This document shows, piece after piece, positions 46,660 through 56,908 of a stretch of 64,000 bases of DNA; position 1 is the stretch's first letter, and every line of letters starts with the position of its first letter. The stretch is from JBGSTR01 sp963707135 (GTDB taxonomy: Bacteria > Pseudomonadota > Gammaproteobacteria > Chromatiales > Chromatiaceae). The notes under the pieces were generated by a model. That model had not been told where the DNA came from. It saw nothing but the letters and a program-made list of their open reading frames with translations, and did no database searches. The stretch covers positions 277,495 to 341,494 of the forward strand of contig CAVPOY010000001.1 in NCBI GenBank assembly GCA_963707135.1, written 5' to 3'. The position numbers and the translations under genes are program-made.

Positions 46660-46782
46660 CGTTGCGCGAGGCGGGCAATGGGGGCAAGACAGCGCAGTTT
46701 AGCGGATCGTCGAAAGAGTACGGTACCGACCGACGCGTGGGGCATCGCGCGATTTGTTGCGTTAGTGCAACCGTCGGTCGCG

Positions 46783-46812
46783 TTGAGCCTCGCGCCGGTC
46801 GTCGCCTATACT
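46783..46812 (+). promoter_or_regulatory. Sigma-70-like promoter of the TolC-family gene
   Basis: TTGAGC (46783-46788), an 18-base spacer and TATACT (46807-46812), 54 bases upstream of the start codon at 46867. Confidence 0.55.
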
Positions 46813-46866
46813 GCGTCCTTGCGCGCCCCCGGCCGACGCCGCTCCCCTTGCGCTAGGAAATTACCG

Positions 46867-48216
46867 ATGCGGAAACCCCTTCCGGTCCTGATCTTGTCCG
46901 TACTGTTCTGGCTCCCGGCGCTGACCAGTGCCGAGGATCTGATACAGATCTACGACCTCGCCGTGGAGAGCGACCCGGCGCTGCGTGCCGCGGAGCAGAA
47001 CCTATTCGCGACCCGCGAGGTCAAGCCGCAGGCCCGCGCCCTGCTGTTGCCCAACATCGGCGTCAATGCCACCGCGGACTACCAGAACCAGCGGCTGCGA
47101 GGCAATACCATGGGCGGCGGGTTCGACCGCTCGGATACGTTCAGTACGCAGGGGGTCACGGCCGTGTTGAGCCAGTCGGTCTACAACCGGGCGAACTGGG
47201 TCACGCTTGAGCAGACCGACAATGTCATCGCCCAGGCCGAGGCGCAGTATCGGGACAACCAGATCGAGCTGATGGTCCGCACCACCGAGGCTTACTTCCA
47301 GGTGCTCCGGGCGGCGGACGCGGTGACCGTGCAGGAGTCGCTGGTACGCGCCAACGAGCGCCAACTGGAGCAGTCCAAGCAGCGGTTCGAGGTGGGCCTG
47401 GTCGCGATCACGGACGTCAACGAGAGTCAGGCCGCCTACGACCAGTCGCGGGCGAATCTGATCAACGCCCAGACCCTGCTAGACAACGCGTGGGAGGCCC
47501 TTCGGGTCATCGTCGGTCCGATCAACGTCCCACTGGCGCGGCTCGGCGACAAATTGCCGCTCGCTCCGCCCGAGCCGAACGACATCGACGTCTGGGCGGA
47601 CACGGCAATGCGCAACAATTACGGCATCATCGCCGCCGCCGAGGCGGCGAGCGCCGCCAAGAAGGGCATCGAGATCGAGCGTTCAGGGCACTATCCGACC
47701 GTCGATCTACAGGCCGGCTATGACGTGGCCCGCTCCGGTGCCGAGTTCAATACCGATTCGGACACGGGTTTCGTGGGGCTGCAATTGTCCGTGCCCATAT
47801 TCCAGGGAGGGGCCGTGACCTCACGGACCCGGCAGGCAGGCTACAATTTCCGGGCCGCGCAGGACCGCCTCGACCAGACCCGGCGCCAGGTTACCAATCA
47901 GGTCAAAGACGCCTTCCGCGGCATCAGCTCCAGTATCGAGGACGTAAAGGCACGCCAGGCGGCCGTCGTCTCGGCGCGTTCGGCATTGGAATCCACCCAG
48001 GCGGGCCTGGAGGTCGGAACCCGCACCCAGGTGGACGTGCTGAACTCCCAGCGGAATCTGTTCCAGGCGGAGTTCGACTATTTGGACTCGCGCTATGCCT
48101 ACATCATAAATGGCGTCAGGCTTCACCAGGCCACCAGTACCCTGACGCGCGACGTATTGGCCAAGGGAAACGCCTGGCTTGACCCTTCCAGTCTGGTGCC
48201 GCCGCCGTCCTACTGA
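46867..48216 (+). CDS. tolC: TolC-family outer membrane efflux protein
   Basis: 449 residues. Signal peptide ending LTSA, then EDLIQIYDLAVESDPALRAAEQN and two homologous coiled-coil repeats typical of TolC. NSQRNLFQAEFDYLDSRYAYIINGVRLHQATSTL is the diagnostic end of the proteobacterial TolC type. It forms the outer-membrane exit duct for type I secretion and multidrug pumps. Start ATG 46867; the frame is open far upstream but without similarity. It has its own promoter and diverges from an ABC exporter gene. Confidence 0.92.
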   Translation: MRKPLPVLILSVLFWLPALTSAEDLIQIYDLAVESDPALRAAEQNLFATREVKPQARALLLPNIGVNATADYQNQRLRGNTMGGGFDRSDTFSTQGVTAVLSQSVYNRANWVTLEQTDNVIAQAEAQYRDNQIELMVRTTEAYFQVLRAADAVTVQESLVRANERQLEQSKQRFEVGLVAITDVNESQAAYDQSRANLINAQTLLDNAWEALRVIVGPINVPLARLGDKLPLAPPEPNDIDVWADTAMRNNYGIIAAAEAASAAKKGIEIERSGHYPTVDLQAGYDVARSGAEFNTDSDTGFVGLQLSVPIFQGGAVTSRTRQAGYNFRAAQDRLDQTRRQVTNQVKDAFRGISSSIEDVKARQAAVVSARSALESTQAGLEVGTRTQVDVLNSQRNLFQAEFDYLDSRYAYIINGVRLHQATSTLTRDVLAKGNAWLDPSSLVPPPSY

Positions 48217-48259
48217 ATCCAAGGCATAGCGTCCACCCGCGCGATTCCATGGGGCCCTC

Positions 48260-49363
48260 ATGTCCGGAAGTAGCTTTGGAAGACTTTTTGTCGTCACCGG
48301 GTTCGGCGAGAGCCACGGGCCCGCAATCGGCGGAGTCGTCGATGGCTGTCCTCCCGGGCTCGCGCTCGTTGAATCCGATTTGCAGCGGGATCTCGACCGC
48401 CGCAAACCGGGACAGTCCCGTCACACCACCCAGCGCCGGGAATCCGATGAGGTCGAGATCCTGTCGGGACTGTTCGAGGGCCGCACGACCGGTGCACCGA
48501 TCGGTCTGTTGATCCGTAATCAGGACCAGCGATCGAAGGACTATGCCGAGATCGCGCGCAAGTACCGGCCCGGGCACGCGGACTACACCTACGACCGCAA
48601 GTACGGGCTTCGCGACTACCGTGGGGGAGGGCGCTCGTCCGCCCGCGAGACCGCGGTGCGGGTCGCAGCGGGCGCGATTGCCAAGAAGTACCTGGCCGAG
48701 CGCTGCGGGATCCGCGTCCGGGGCTACCTGTCCCAGCTGGGGCCGATTCGGCCGAAGGGCTTCGACTGGGATGAGGTGGAGCGCAACCCCTTCTTCTGCC
48801 CCTGCGCGGGGACAGTGCCGGAAATGGAGGCCTACATGGACGCCCTGCGCAAGGAGGGCAACTCCATCGGCGCCGCCGTCACGGTGGTGGCCACCGGCGT
48901 CCCGCCGGGGCTCGGAGAGCCGATCTATGATCGCCTGGACGCCGATATCGCCCACGCGCTGATGAGCATCAACGCCGTCAAGGGCGTCGAGATCGGCGCC
49001 GGGTTCGCCAGTGTCGAGCAAAAGGGCACGGTCCACCGGGACGAGATGACCCCCGGCGGATTCCTCTCCAACAATGCCGGTGGAGTGCTCGGCGGGATCT
49101 CCTCGGGGCAGGACGTCGTCGCGCGGATCGCGCTCAAACCGACCTCGAGCATCCGGCTGCCGGGCCGGACCATCGACGTCGACGGGGCGGCCACCGAGAT
49201 CGCGACCCTCGGTCGACACGATCCCTGCGTGGGCATTCGTGCGACTCCGATCGCCGAGGCCATGCTCGCCCTCGTACTGATGGATCATTGGCTGAGGCAC
49301 CGTGCCCAGAACGCCGACGTCGTGCATCGCACCTCCAGCATCCCGGCCTCCGAAACGGGCTGA
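48260..49363 (+). CDS. aroC: Chorismate synthase
   Basis: 367 residues. Converts EPSP to chorismate using reduced FMN, the last shared step of aromatic synthesis. The signatures GESHGPAIGGVVDGCPPG, RSSARETAVRVAAGAIAKKYL and NNAGGVLGGISSGQ are all present, with the conserved His in the first. Cytoplasmic. It starts 43 bases after the TolC gene and is followed by an MFS gene at 34 bases. Confidence 0.97.
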   Translation: MSGSSFGRLFVVTGFGESHGPAIGGVVDGCPPGLALVESDLQRDLDRRKPGQSRHTTQRRESDEVEILSGLFEGRTTGAPIGLLIRNQDQRSKDYAEIARKYRPGHADYTYDRKYGLRDYRGGGRSSARETAVRVAAGAIAKKYLAERCGIRVRGYLSQLGPIRPKGFDWDEVERNPFFCPCAGTVPEMEAYMDALRKEGNSIGAAVTVVATGVPPGLGEPIYDRLDADIAHALMSINAVKGVEIGAGFASVEQKGTVHRDEMTPGGFLSNNAGGVLGGISSGQDVVARIALKPTSSIRLPGRTIDVDGAATEIATLGRHDPCVGIRATPIAEAMLALVLMDHWLRHRAQNADVVHRTSSIPASETG

Positions 49364-49396
49364 GCGCCGTTAACCCGGCATCCGGCGGCCTGCGCA

Positions 49397-50536
49397 ATGC
49401 CTTACTGGCGCATCTCGGGTTATTACTTCTTCTATTTCGCCGCCCTCGGCGCCCTGGCTCCCTACTGGGGCCTGTACCTGAAGGACCAGGGGTTCAACGC
49501 CGTCGCGATCGGCCAGCTGATGGCTATTCTGGTCGGCACCAAGATCGTGGCCCCGATGGTCTGGGGGCAGCTGGTCGATCATACCGGCCGGCGCATGCCG
49601 CTCGTTCGTACCGGGTCCCTTCTCGCGCTGTTGTGCTTCCTCCCGGTCTTCGCCGCGGACGGCTTCTGGGCCTTCGCCGCCGTCATCGCGTTGTTCAGCT
49701 TCTTCTGGAACGCCTCGCTCCCGCAGATGGAGGCCGTGACCTTCAACCACCTGGGAAGCCGCATCTCGCGCTACGCGCGGATACGGCTTTGGGGCTCGAT
49801 CGGGTTCATTCTGGTCGTCGGCACGCTGGGAGTGCAGCTCGAGCGCCAGCCGATCGCAGTCGTACCGGTCTGGGTGTTGGTCCTGTTTGCCGGCATCTGG
49901 CTCAGCACGCTGGCGATCCCGGACAGCGGGCCGGTGCACGCGGCGAACCCGGCCCCGTCGCTGCGACGCCTGATCCAGCGGCCAGAGGTCCAGGCGTTTC
50001 TGACCGCCTGCTTCCTGATGCAGCTCAGCCACGGGGCCTATTACGCCTTTTACTCCATCCACCTGGAGGCGGCGGGTTACCCGAGTGCCGCGGTGGGCGG
50101 CCTCTGGGCGCTTGGCGTGATGGCCGAAGTGTTGGTCTTCCTGCGCATGCATTGGCTGCTCGCCCGTTTCGGGGCGCGGCGCGTCCTTATCTGGAGCCTC
50201 GGCCTTGCATCGTTGCGCTGGCTGCTGATCGGGGCCTATGTCGAGATACTCGCCGTTCAGATCGTTGCCCAGACGCTGCACGCGGCCACCTTCGGTACCT
50301 TCCACGCGGCGGCGATCCACCTCGCCCACCATTTTTTCCCGGGACGCACCCAGGGCCGTGGGCAGGCGCTCTACAACAGCCTGAGCTTCGGTGCCGGAGG
50401 GGCCATTGGCAGCCTGCTCGCCGGTCACCTCTGGGGCAGCGCGGGTCCCTTTGCGACTTTCGGCGTCGGCGCGGCGGCGGCCGTCTTTGGACTCGTCGCG
50501 GTCTGGTCCCGGGTGGACAGGGCAGGGCGCTACTAG
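49397..50536 (+). CDS. MFS transporter of the PPP/HcaT family
   Basis: 379 residues, twelve membrane spans. MPYWRISGYYFFYFAALGALAPYWGLYLKDQGFN and ARIRLWGSIGFILVVGTLG are typical of the phenylpropionate permease (HcaT)-like family. Such genes often follow aroC in gammaproteobacteria. The substrate is unknown; an aromatic acid or nucleoside is possible. No ring-degradation genes lie nearby. Confidence 0.88.
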   Translation: MPYWRISGYYFFYFAALGALAPYWGLYLKDQGFNAVAIGQLMAILVGTKIVAPMVWGQLVDHTGRRMPLVRTGSLLALLCFLPVFAADGFWAFAAVIALFSFFWNASLPQMEAVTFNHLGSRISRYARIRLWGSIGFILVVGTLGVQLERQPIAVVPVWVLVLFAGIWLSTLAIPDSGPVHAANPAPSLRRLIQRPEVQAFLTACFLMQLSHGAYYAFYSIHLEAAGYPSAAVGGLWALGVMAEVLVFLRMHWLLARFGARRVLIWSLGLASLRWLLIGAYVEILAVQIVAQTLHAATFGTFHAAAIHLAHHFFPGRTQGRGQALYNSLSFGAGGAIGSLLAGHLWGSAGPFATFGVGAAAAVFGLVAVWSRVDRAGRY

Positions 50537-50795
50537 CGGTAGGATCACCCCGCGCCGGGCTCGAGCCCCGTGCTCATCGCCGTCAATTTCGCCACTCCGA
50601 AAGATCGGCCTCGGCTGGTCTATGTGACGTTCCGCGACATAAAGCGTCGACGAGCCTTCGCGGCGAAAGTCGGACGCGACGTGGTTGCTCTCTATTCGTC
50701 GACTCGTATCGTATCGGTTGCCGGGGCAACTCTACCGTACTGGTTTTTCGGACGTGCTTAGCTGTAGCGGCCTTGCGGCGAAACCAGTCTGCCGG

Positions 50796-52364
50796 TCACA
50801 ACTGCCCTTCGATCGGAAGCAGGGAAACCAGGGCGACAAAGAAGCGGGTCAAGGCGCCCGTCTTAGGATCTTTCAGGTAAATCACCTCTCTCCCATCCTC
50901 GCGCTCTGTCCATCGAAGACCCCCATTACAAGGATCCTCTTCGGGACAACCAGGTTGATCCAGAGTGACCTGGTAGGCAATTCGCGCCTTGTTGGCATCG
51001 AACCAGTCCGACAAGCCCTTCGCCAGGGGTTCGCTCTGGAACAGGATGCCGATCTCCGTGTTCAGCTTTCCGGAGCGCGGATCCAGGTTCGCGGACCCGA
51101 CGAAGAGCGCCTCCCGGTCGTAGACGGAGGTCTTCGCGTGCAGGCTAGCGCCGGACGCGCCCCTAAGCTTGGCGAATTTGCCCTTCTCCGCCGTGTCCGC
51201 GTCGGGCTTGAACTCGTAGATCTCCACGCCTCCGCGAAGGAGGGGGCCGCGATATTTCGCGTACCCGGCATGCACCAAGCCGACGTCGGTAGACGCGAGG
51301 GAGTTCGTCAAGACGTGAACCTGAACACCCCGCCTCTCCAGGTCCGTTAGCATCGCGACTCCGTGCTTGCCTGGCACGAAGTAGGGACTGAAGATCAGCA
51401 GGTCCCGCTCGAGGGACCCGAGTGTGGCGGGCAGCAGCCGCGGGGCCATGTGGGTGGAACGATCGTCGGGGTCGGAGGTGAGCTTCTGCGGAAGGTCGTA
51501 GAAGACTAGCGCCTGTCCCCATTGGAAATCGAGCCTCCCGGCGATGAAGTCCTGCACCAGTTCCGAGCTGCGCAGGCGTTGCACATAAGGGGACGCGCGC
51601 TGTGCCTCACCGAATGCCGCCAGCTCGCCGCGGAGCTCTTTCAGGTCTCCTGCTTCCCGCGCCAGTGTTGAGATGGGGTAGACAATATCGCTGTTCCAGT
51701 AGAGGTCGAATTGCTGCCCGACCTCCGACGCTACCGGACCTAGGGCGAGCACGTCCAGATCGCCGAAATTCACGATCTCGTGCGTGCCAAAATACTCGTC
51801 ACCGATGTTGCGGCCCCCGACGACGGTGATGAGGTTGTCGACCGTGAAGGACTTGTTGTGCATGCGCCGGGTGACGGCGTCGAAGCGCGCGAGGGTTTCC
51901 AGCCCGCGAAACCCTCGATTCGCGTAGGGGTTGACGATGCGAACCTCGATGTTCGGATGGGCGTCGAGGGTCGCGAGCGGGGTGTCGATGCCCTTGGTCG
52001 TCATGTCGTCGAGCAACAGGCGCACGCGCACGCCGCGGTCCGCCGCGCGCAGCAGGCGGTAGGTCAGGATCCTGCCGGTGACATCGTTGTGGTAGAGGTA
52101 GTACTGCACGTCGATGGTTCGGTCCGCGGCCTCGGCGAGCAGGACCCGTGCAGCGAAGGCGTCGAGCCCATCCCCCAGCAGCCAGAAACCGGATTTGCCG
52201 GGGTGCTTTCGCAGGTAGGGAGTGGCACGGGAGGCGATGCGCGACGACTCTCCGTCACGGTCGGTATGCGAGGAGGCCGTCCGATGAACCTCGCTCGGCA
52301 GGGAGGCACAGCCGGACAGTCCCAAGAGCAAGGCGAGTACAGGGAGGGCGTAGGCGCTACGCAT
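50796..52364 (-). CDS. Phospholipase D-family lipoprotein (cardiolipin synthase C-like)
   Basis: About 522 residues from the ATG at 52364. A signal peptide ends in the lipobox LSGC (Cys19). Two HKD motifs are present: HNKSFTVDN (His169) followed by GGRNIGDEYFG, and HAKTSVYD (His409) followed by GSANLDPRSGKLNTEIG. It resembles ClsC (YmdC) phospholipid-transferring enzymes, but the lipobox suggests it faces the periplasm. The upstream frame to 52511 lacks similarity and would hide the signal peptide. Confidence 0.88.
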   Translation of the reverse strand: MRSAYALPVLALLLGLSGCASLPSEVHRTASSHTDRDGESSRIASRATPYLRKHPGKSGFWLLGDGLDAFAARVLLAEAADRTIDVQYYLYHNDVTGRILTYRLLRAADRGVRVRLLLDDMTTKGIDTPLATLDAHPNIEVRIVNPYANRGFRGLETLARFDAVTRRMHNKSFTVDNLITVVGGRNIGDEYFGTHEIVNFGDLDVLALGPVASEVGQQFDLYWNSDIVYPISTLAREAGDLKELRGELAAFGEAQRASPYVQRLRSSELVQDFIAGRLDFQWGQALVFYDLPQKLTSDPDDRSTHMAPRLLPATLGSLERDLLIFSPYFVPGKHGVAMLTDLERRGVQVHVLTNSLASTDVGLVHAGYAKYRGPLLRGGVEIYEFKPDADTAEKGKFAKLRGASGASLHAKTSVYDREALFVGSANLDPRSGKLNTEIGILFQSEPLAKGLSDWFDANKARIAYQVTLDQPGCPEEDPCNGGLRWTEREDGREVIYLKDPKTGALTRFFVALVSLLPIEGQL

Positions 52365-52827
52365 GGCATCAGGTTTCCCGGACGATTTAATTGAAGACCC
52401 CAATGTTTCGGGGACACGGACCCTCATCCTATGCGTTTCATGCAGATTTTCTCCAGCCTGGATCGAGGATTGTTTGATCCTGGTTGCCCACAGATCCAGG
52501 TTTCGCGACACGTGGCGCGAAAGGACCGGGAGGTTGGGGCGGGCTGGGATTAGACTTCAAAAGGTATTCGGGGCTCTGCGCGTTCGGTGATCAGTGCGCC
52601 GACATGTTAGCTTAGCCCTTGTACCTGTCTTGCATCGGAACCACTGGTCGGGGGCGCGAAAGCCCCGATGCAGCGCAACTGAACGCAGGCGCATGAAGAA
52701 CAGACCCCGCCAAGACTCCGCAGCACGTGTCGGACATCCGCGTGAAACGCGCGAGCGGGCGACACCGTGCGGAGTCGTTCCGAGAGAATCTGGGTGCAAC
52801 GTTTCCTGAGTTAGTTTTCTCTCGGCA
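52365..52827. other. Divergent intergenic region before the MscK-like gene
   Basis: 463 bases. There is a GGGGCGCGAAAGCCCC hairpin near 52654-52669 and a GACCCC/GGGGAC pair near 52396-52415. No gene is supported. Frames that run into the next gene's first codons are in other phases. Confidence 0.4.
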
Positions 52828-55800
52828 TTGGTGCTGCTGTTTGGCCTGGCATCGGGCGTTTGTCAGGACCAGTCCTCTGCTGCTACCGCTCCCGGCGCGG
52901 TCAGCGAAAGCACGCTGGAGGCGCGGATCGCCGAGGTCGAAGCGTCGACAGGCATCGAGGAGCAGGCAAAGACCAAGCTGTTGGAGCTGTATCGCAAAGC
53001 GCTCGGTCAACTCAGAACCGCACGCTCCAACGCCCAGGCGGTGGAGAGCTTCCGACAGACTGCGGAGACGGCGCCGGCTCGGGTCCAGAAAATCCGCGAG
53101 GCGATGGCGGAGGCGGCGTCATCGCCGCCCGAGGATACCCTGGATGTCGACTACTCGACACCTTTGCGGCAACTGGAGCAGCTCCTGCAGAAGGAGAAAG
53201 CGGATCTCGCCGCGGTGGAAGCGAAGCGCTCCGATCTCGAGAAGCGACTCGAGGAAGAGGCGGGGCGTCCGGCGCGCATTCAGCAGCGGCTGATCGAGGC
53301 CAGAGAAGAGCAGGAAGACGTCGCTGCTCGCATCAATTTGCCGGCCCCCCCTGGCGAGGGCCCGGAGACCGCCGAAGCCCGGCGTTGGGCGCTCCAGACC
53401 CGGTTCGATGCGATCAGCAGCGAGATCAAGATGCTCGACCAGGAGCTTCTGAGTCAGTCGGCACGGCTGGAGCTGATGCAGGCCGAGCGGGATAGGGCCG
53501 CCGCCAGCGTGCAGTGGGTAGGTACCAGAGCGAACGTCCTCGAGAGTCTGGTCAACCGCAAGCGCCAGGCGGATGCCGAGGAGGCCAAGTCGAAAGCAGA
53601 GGCGATTCGACAGGGCGCCGCCGGGGAGGGTCCCGTTGTCATTCGACTCGCTGATGAGAACGCGGCCCTTTCCGCCGAGCTGGCGAAGATGTCTGCAAGG
53701 CTGGAGGCCCTCACCGAGCAGGCGGATGAAACGGCAAAGCTGGCGCGCCAGCTGGAGACCAGCTTCCGGCGCACCCGGGAGGCCGTGGAGATCGGTCGTC
53801 TGACGCAGGAACTGGGGCACAAGCTTCGTCGCCACCGACAAAACCTTCCCGACATGCGCTCTTATCGTCGGGCAGCCAAGGAGCGCGAGGCCAAGGCTGC
53901 GGAGATCGGCGTGCGTCGCCTTGACCACATTGAGGAGCAAGCGAAGCTCGCTGACCTGGATGCCTACGTTTCTGAAATTCTGCCCGACTCGGGATCGGAG
54001 GATACACGGACACTGCGGGAGCAGCTCCGAGGCCTGGCGGAAGACCGCAGGGAACTGTTGGAAACGGTCGTTGCGGCGGACGACGTGTACCTCGCCAAGC
54101 TCGCCGAGCTCGAACTGGCCCAGCGGCGGTTGCTGGACGCAATCCAAAACTTCAGCGCCTTCCTCGACGAGCACCTGCTTTGGGTCCGAAGCAGATCCTT
54201 GATCGAGCTTTTTCGCTCGGAGACCGCCCGGGATCGGGGCGGGCATCTGCTCTCGATCGCCAGCTTGGGCGAAGTCGCAGGGGTACTTGCGTACCAGGCG
54301 CGGAGCTCTCCGGTCTTTGTGCTGCTGGGGGTCGGCCTCCTGGTGCTGGTGTGGCGCCGCGGGCGCCTGCGCGCGGCCATCCGGGAGTCCGGCGCAAGAC
54401 TCGGCAAGCCGACCACAGACCGCTTCAGCTTCACGGTGCGCGCCCTCGCGTTGACCCTGGCTGCGGCCGCCGCCTGGCCCCTGGCCATGGCGGTGACGGG
54501 TTGGCAGCTCATGGTGTCGGTCGAGGAGACGGAGTTCACCGGCGCGATGGGAGCTTCGTTGCTCGCCGTGTCGGCGCACTTTTTCTACCTGCGGGCATTC
54601 AGCATTGCCTGCATCCCGGGCGGGCTCGCGGCGGCGCATTTCCGTTGGCCCGATTCGAGCCTGCGGACACTGCGCGCAAACCTCAACCGACTCACCTGGA
54701 TCTTCATCCCGTCCGCGCTCGTGGCCATGATTGCGTCCACGCTGGATCCTCTGGATGTGACTTGGGCCTCGGGGCGCCTGTTCTTCCTGGTCGCGGTTGG
54801 CTCCGTGGCATTCGCCTTCCACCGGTTGCTGCATCCCAGGTCGGGCGTCCTGGCAGGCTACCTGCTACGTCGGCAAAGGACGACCTTCGGACAGCTCTAC
54901 CGGCTCGCCTACCCATTGCTGGTGGCCTATCCCCTGGCGCTGGGAGTGCTGTCGCTCGTTGGCTATCGCTACTGGGCGGGTTTTCTGGCGAACCTGCTCC
55001 TGGAGACCGCGTGGCTGACGGTTGCGCTGGTTTTCGTTTCCGCGCTTGCGGAGCGCTGGCTGCTCGTTGCGCGCCGGCGGCTTGCCTACGAGGCCGCGAT
55101 GGAGCGGCGCGACGCCAAGGCCAAGGAACGGGGAGCAGAATCCGCACCGCGCGGCGGCGAAGACCGAAGTGCCCAGGAGGGCGAGGAACCCGAGGTCGAC
55201 GTGGTGGCGCTGAGCGGAAAGAGCCTCAAACTGATCAATACAGCCATTCTTTTTTTCGGACTGTTCGGGCTGTGGATCATCTGGGCGGATGTTCTTCCCG
55301 CCCTGCGCATTCTGGAAAAGGTCACCCTTTGGCATCACACGGTCACGATCGACGGGCAGGACCAGGTCCTGCCAGTCACGCTCGCGAGTCTTGGGCTGGC
55401 CCTAATCTACGCCGCGATCACCATCGTTCTCGCCAAACAGCTGCCTGCGGTACTGGAGATCATCTTACTTCAGCACACCGAGATGTCGGTGGGCAGCCGA
55501 TATACCGTGACGACGCTGACCAACTACGCCATCGTCACGATCGGTCTGGTGTCGGTATTCAAGACCGTTGGTGCGGACTGGTCACAGCTACAGTGGCTCG
55601 TTGCCGCGCTGGGCGTGGGAATCGGTTTCGGACTGCAGGAGATCGTGGCGAATTTCATCAGCGGCATCATCATCCTGTTCGAGCGCCCGATCCGGATCGG
55701 AGACGTGGTTACGGTGGGTGATACGGACGGGACGGTGACCCGGATCCGCAGCCGCGCCACCACGATTCGGAGCTGGGATGGAAAGGAGCTCCTAGTGCCG

Positions 55801-56241
55801 AACAAGGAGTTCATCACCGGCCGCCTTCTCAACTGGTCGCTGTCGGATCAGGCGACCCGGATCGTCCTTTCGGTCGGGATCGCCTACGGCTCCGACGTGC
55901 GCCGGGCGATGCAGTTGCTGGAGGAAGTCGCGCGGGAGAACGAGAACGTGCTGGAGGACCCGCCGCCATCCGTCATCTTCGAAACCTTTGGCGACAATTC
56001 CCTGGGGTTGCTGCTGCGCTGCTTCGTCGACTCGGTCGATCTGCGCTATACAACGATGAGTGCGATGAACGAGGCCATCAACGAAAAATTCAACGCGGCG
56101 GGCCTCGTTATCGCTTATCCCCAGCGTGACCTGCATCTGGACACCATCCGGCCCCTGCAGGTGGAACTGCGGCGGGCAAGGGAAACCCCGCGTGACCAGA
56201 TGCAAGGGGGCACCGGGGAAGGGTGTCCACAACCAGAGTGA
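52828..56241 (+). CDS. Large mechanosensitive channel, MscK/MscS family
   Basis: 1137 residues. A hydrophobic start is followed by a long periplasmic helical, coiled-coil-rich region (about 30-460), a membrane part with about eight to ten spans (about 470-900), and the MscS channel domain at about 920-1110 with GVGIGFGLQEIVANFISGIIILFERPIRIGD and LLVPNKEFITGRLLNW. It should open on membrane tension. The first available start is a TTG at 52828, only one codon before GTG; an in-frame TGA lies at 52807-52809. No ribosome site precedes it and the signal peptide would be very short, so the true N-terminus may be lost through an indel. Confidence 0.9.
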   Translation: MVLLFGLASGVCQDQSSAATAPGAVSESTLEARIAEVEASTGIEEQAKTKLLELYRKALGQLRTARSNAQAVESFRQTAETAPARVQKIREAMAEAASSPPEDTLDVDYSTPLRQLEQLLQKEKADLAAVEAKRSDLEKRLEEEAGRPARIQQRLIEAREEQEDVAARINLPAPPGEGPETAEARRWALQTRFDAISSEIKMLDQELLSQSARLELMQAERDRAAASVQWVGTRANVLESLVNRKRQADAEEAKSKAEAIRQGAAGEGPVVIRLADENAALSAELAKMSARLEALTEQADETAKLARQLETSFRRTREAVEIGRLTQELGHKLRRHRQNLPDMRSYRRAAKEREAKAAEIGVRRLDHIEEQAKLADLDAYVSEILPDSGSEDTRTLREQLRGLAEDRRELLETVVAADDVYLAKLAELELAQRRLLDAIQNFSAFLDEHLLWVRSRSLIELFRSETARDRGGHLLSIASLGEVAGVLAYQARSSPVFVLLGVGLLVLVWRRGRLRAAIRESGARLGKPTTDRFSFTVRALALTLAAAAAWPLAMAVTGWQLMVSVEETEFTGAMGASLLAVSAHFFYLRAFSIACIPGGLAAAHFRWPDSSLRTLRANLNRLTWIFIPSALVAMIASTLDPLDVTWASGRLFFLVAVGSVAFAFHRLLHPRSGVLAGYLLRRQRTTFGQLYRLAYPLLVAYPLALGVLSLVGYRYWAGFLANLLLETAWLTVALVFVSALAERWLLVARRRLAYEAAMERRDAKAKERGAESAPRGGEDRSAQEGEEPEVDVVALSGKSLKLINTAILFFGLFGLWIIWADVLPALRILEKVTLWHHTVTIDGQDQVLPVTLASLGLALIYAAITIVLAKQLPAVLEIILLQHTEMSVGSRYTVTTLTNYAIVTIGLVSVFKTVGADWSQLQWLVAALGVGIGFGLQEIVANFISGIIILFERPIRIGDVVTVGDTDGTVTRIRSRATTIRSWDGKELLVPNKEFITGRLLNWSLSDQATRIVLSVGIAYGSDVRRAMQLLEEVARENENVLEDPPPSVIFETFGDNSLGLLLRCFVDSVDLRYTTMSAMNEAINEKFNAAGLVIAYPQRDLHLDTIRPLQVELRRARETPRDQMQGGTGEGCPQPE

Positions 56242-56424
56242 TTGAAACCTGGGGGTGGGCGTGCCGCCGGCGTGTCCCTTGGCTGGAAAAACAAGACGAT
56301 GCGGGCTTGCAGCGCCTGGTGGAATTGGCAGGCGCCGGTTCCCGGGGGTTTAGCGAACGCAACGTCCGTCTGCGGAGCGGCGGGGCGTCTCGGTCCGCTC
56401 CCGTCGCGTCGCGTCCACCAGCCG

Positions 56425-56772
56425 CTATTGCGCCAGATTGCCCTTCCTAGCGCGGTCACCCACGTCGTACTTCTCGCCGGTGCGGTGTCGTTCGAGCCGT
56501 TGGGCCTCAGCGGAAGTGCCCTTCGCCTTGCCTCCGCCAGCCCCCTGGCTACCGCTCTTGCCATAGCCATCCTGCGTCCCGCTATCTGAGCGGGCACCCT
56601 TCGCCGCACCGCGCGCGCCCGGTCCACCGCCGACTATGCCCATCCCCGGCATTCCGCCCCCGGATCCCCCTCCAATTGCTCCCGCTCCCCCTTTGCCCGC
56701 GACGGCGTCGGGGCTGACGGTCCCGATTGAGAGCGCGGCGGCTAGTGCGACCGTCAAGTGTTTTGCGTTCAT
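56425..56772 (-). CDS. Exported Gly-rich small protein
   Basis: 115 residues. A signal peptide ends near PDAVAG. The rest is Gly/Ala-rich (GAGAIGGGSGGGMPGMGIV) with a charged end (AQRLERHRTGEKYDVGDRARKGN), and probably disordered. No family recognised. It diverges from the AraC-type regulator gene at 56909. Confidence 0.65.
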   Translation of the reverse strand: MNAKHLTVALAAALSIGTVSPDAVAGKGGAGAIGGGSGGGMPGMGIVGGGPGARGAAKGARSDSGTQDGYGKSGSQGAGGGKAKGTSAEAQRLERHRTGEKYDVGDRARKGNLAQ

Positions 56773-56908
56773 TTTTTCACCTACTCTCCGAATCCAGCCT
56801 ATTCACGTTAAGCCTAGACTGTTTGGGAGCGGCGGCGCTTGTCATTTGGCGCCACCTCTAGCCCGCGGTTATCCTAACGATCAACGCTGGCACAGCTCGC
56901 CAAAGTCT

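Noticed and set aside
50570..50761. Possible 63-residue gene after the MFS gene
   Set aside because: No good ribosome site, no family, and it lies in a convergent gap; insufficient support.
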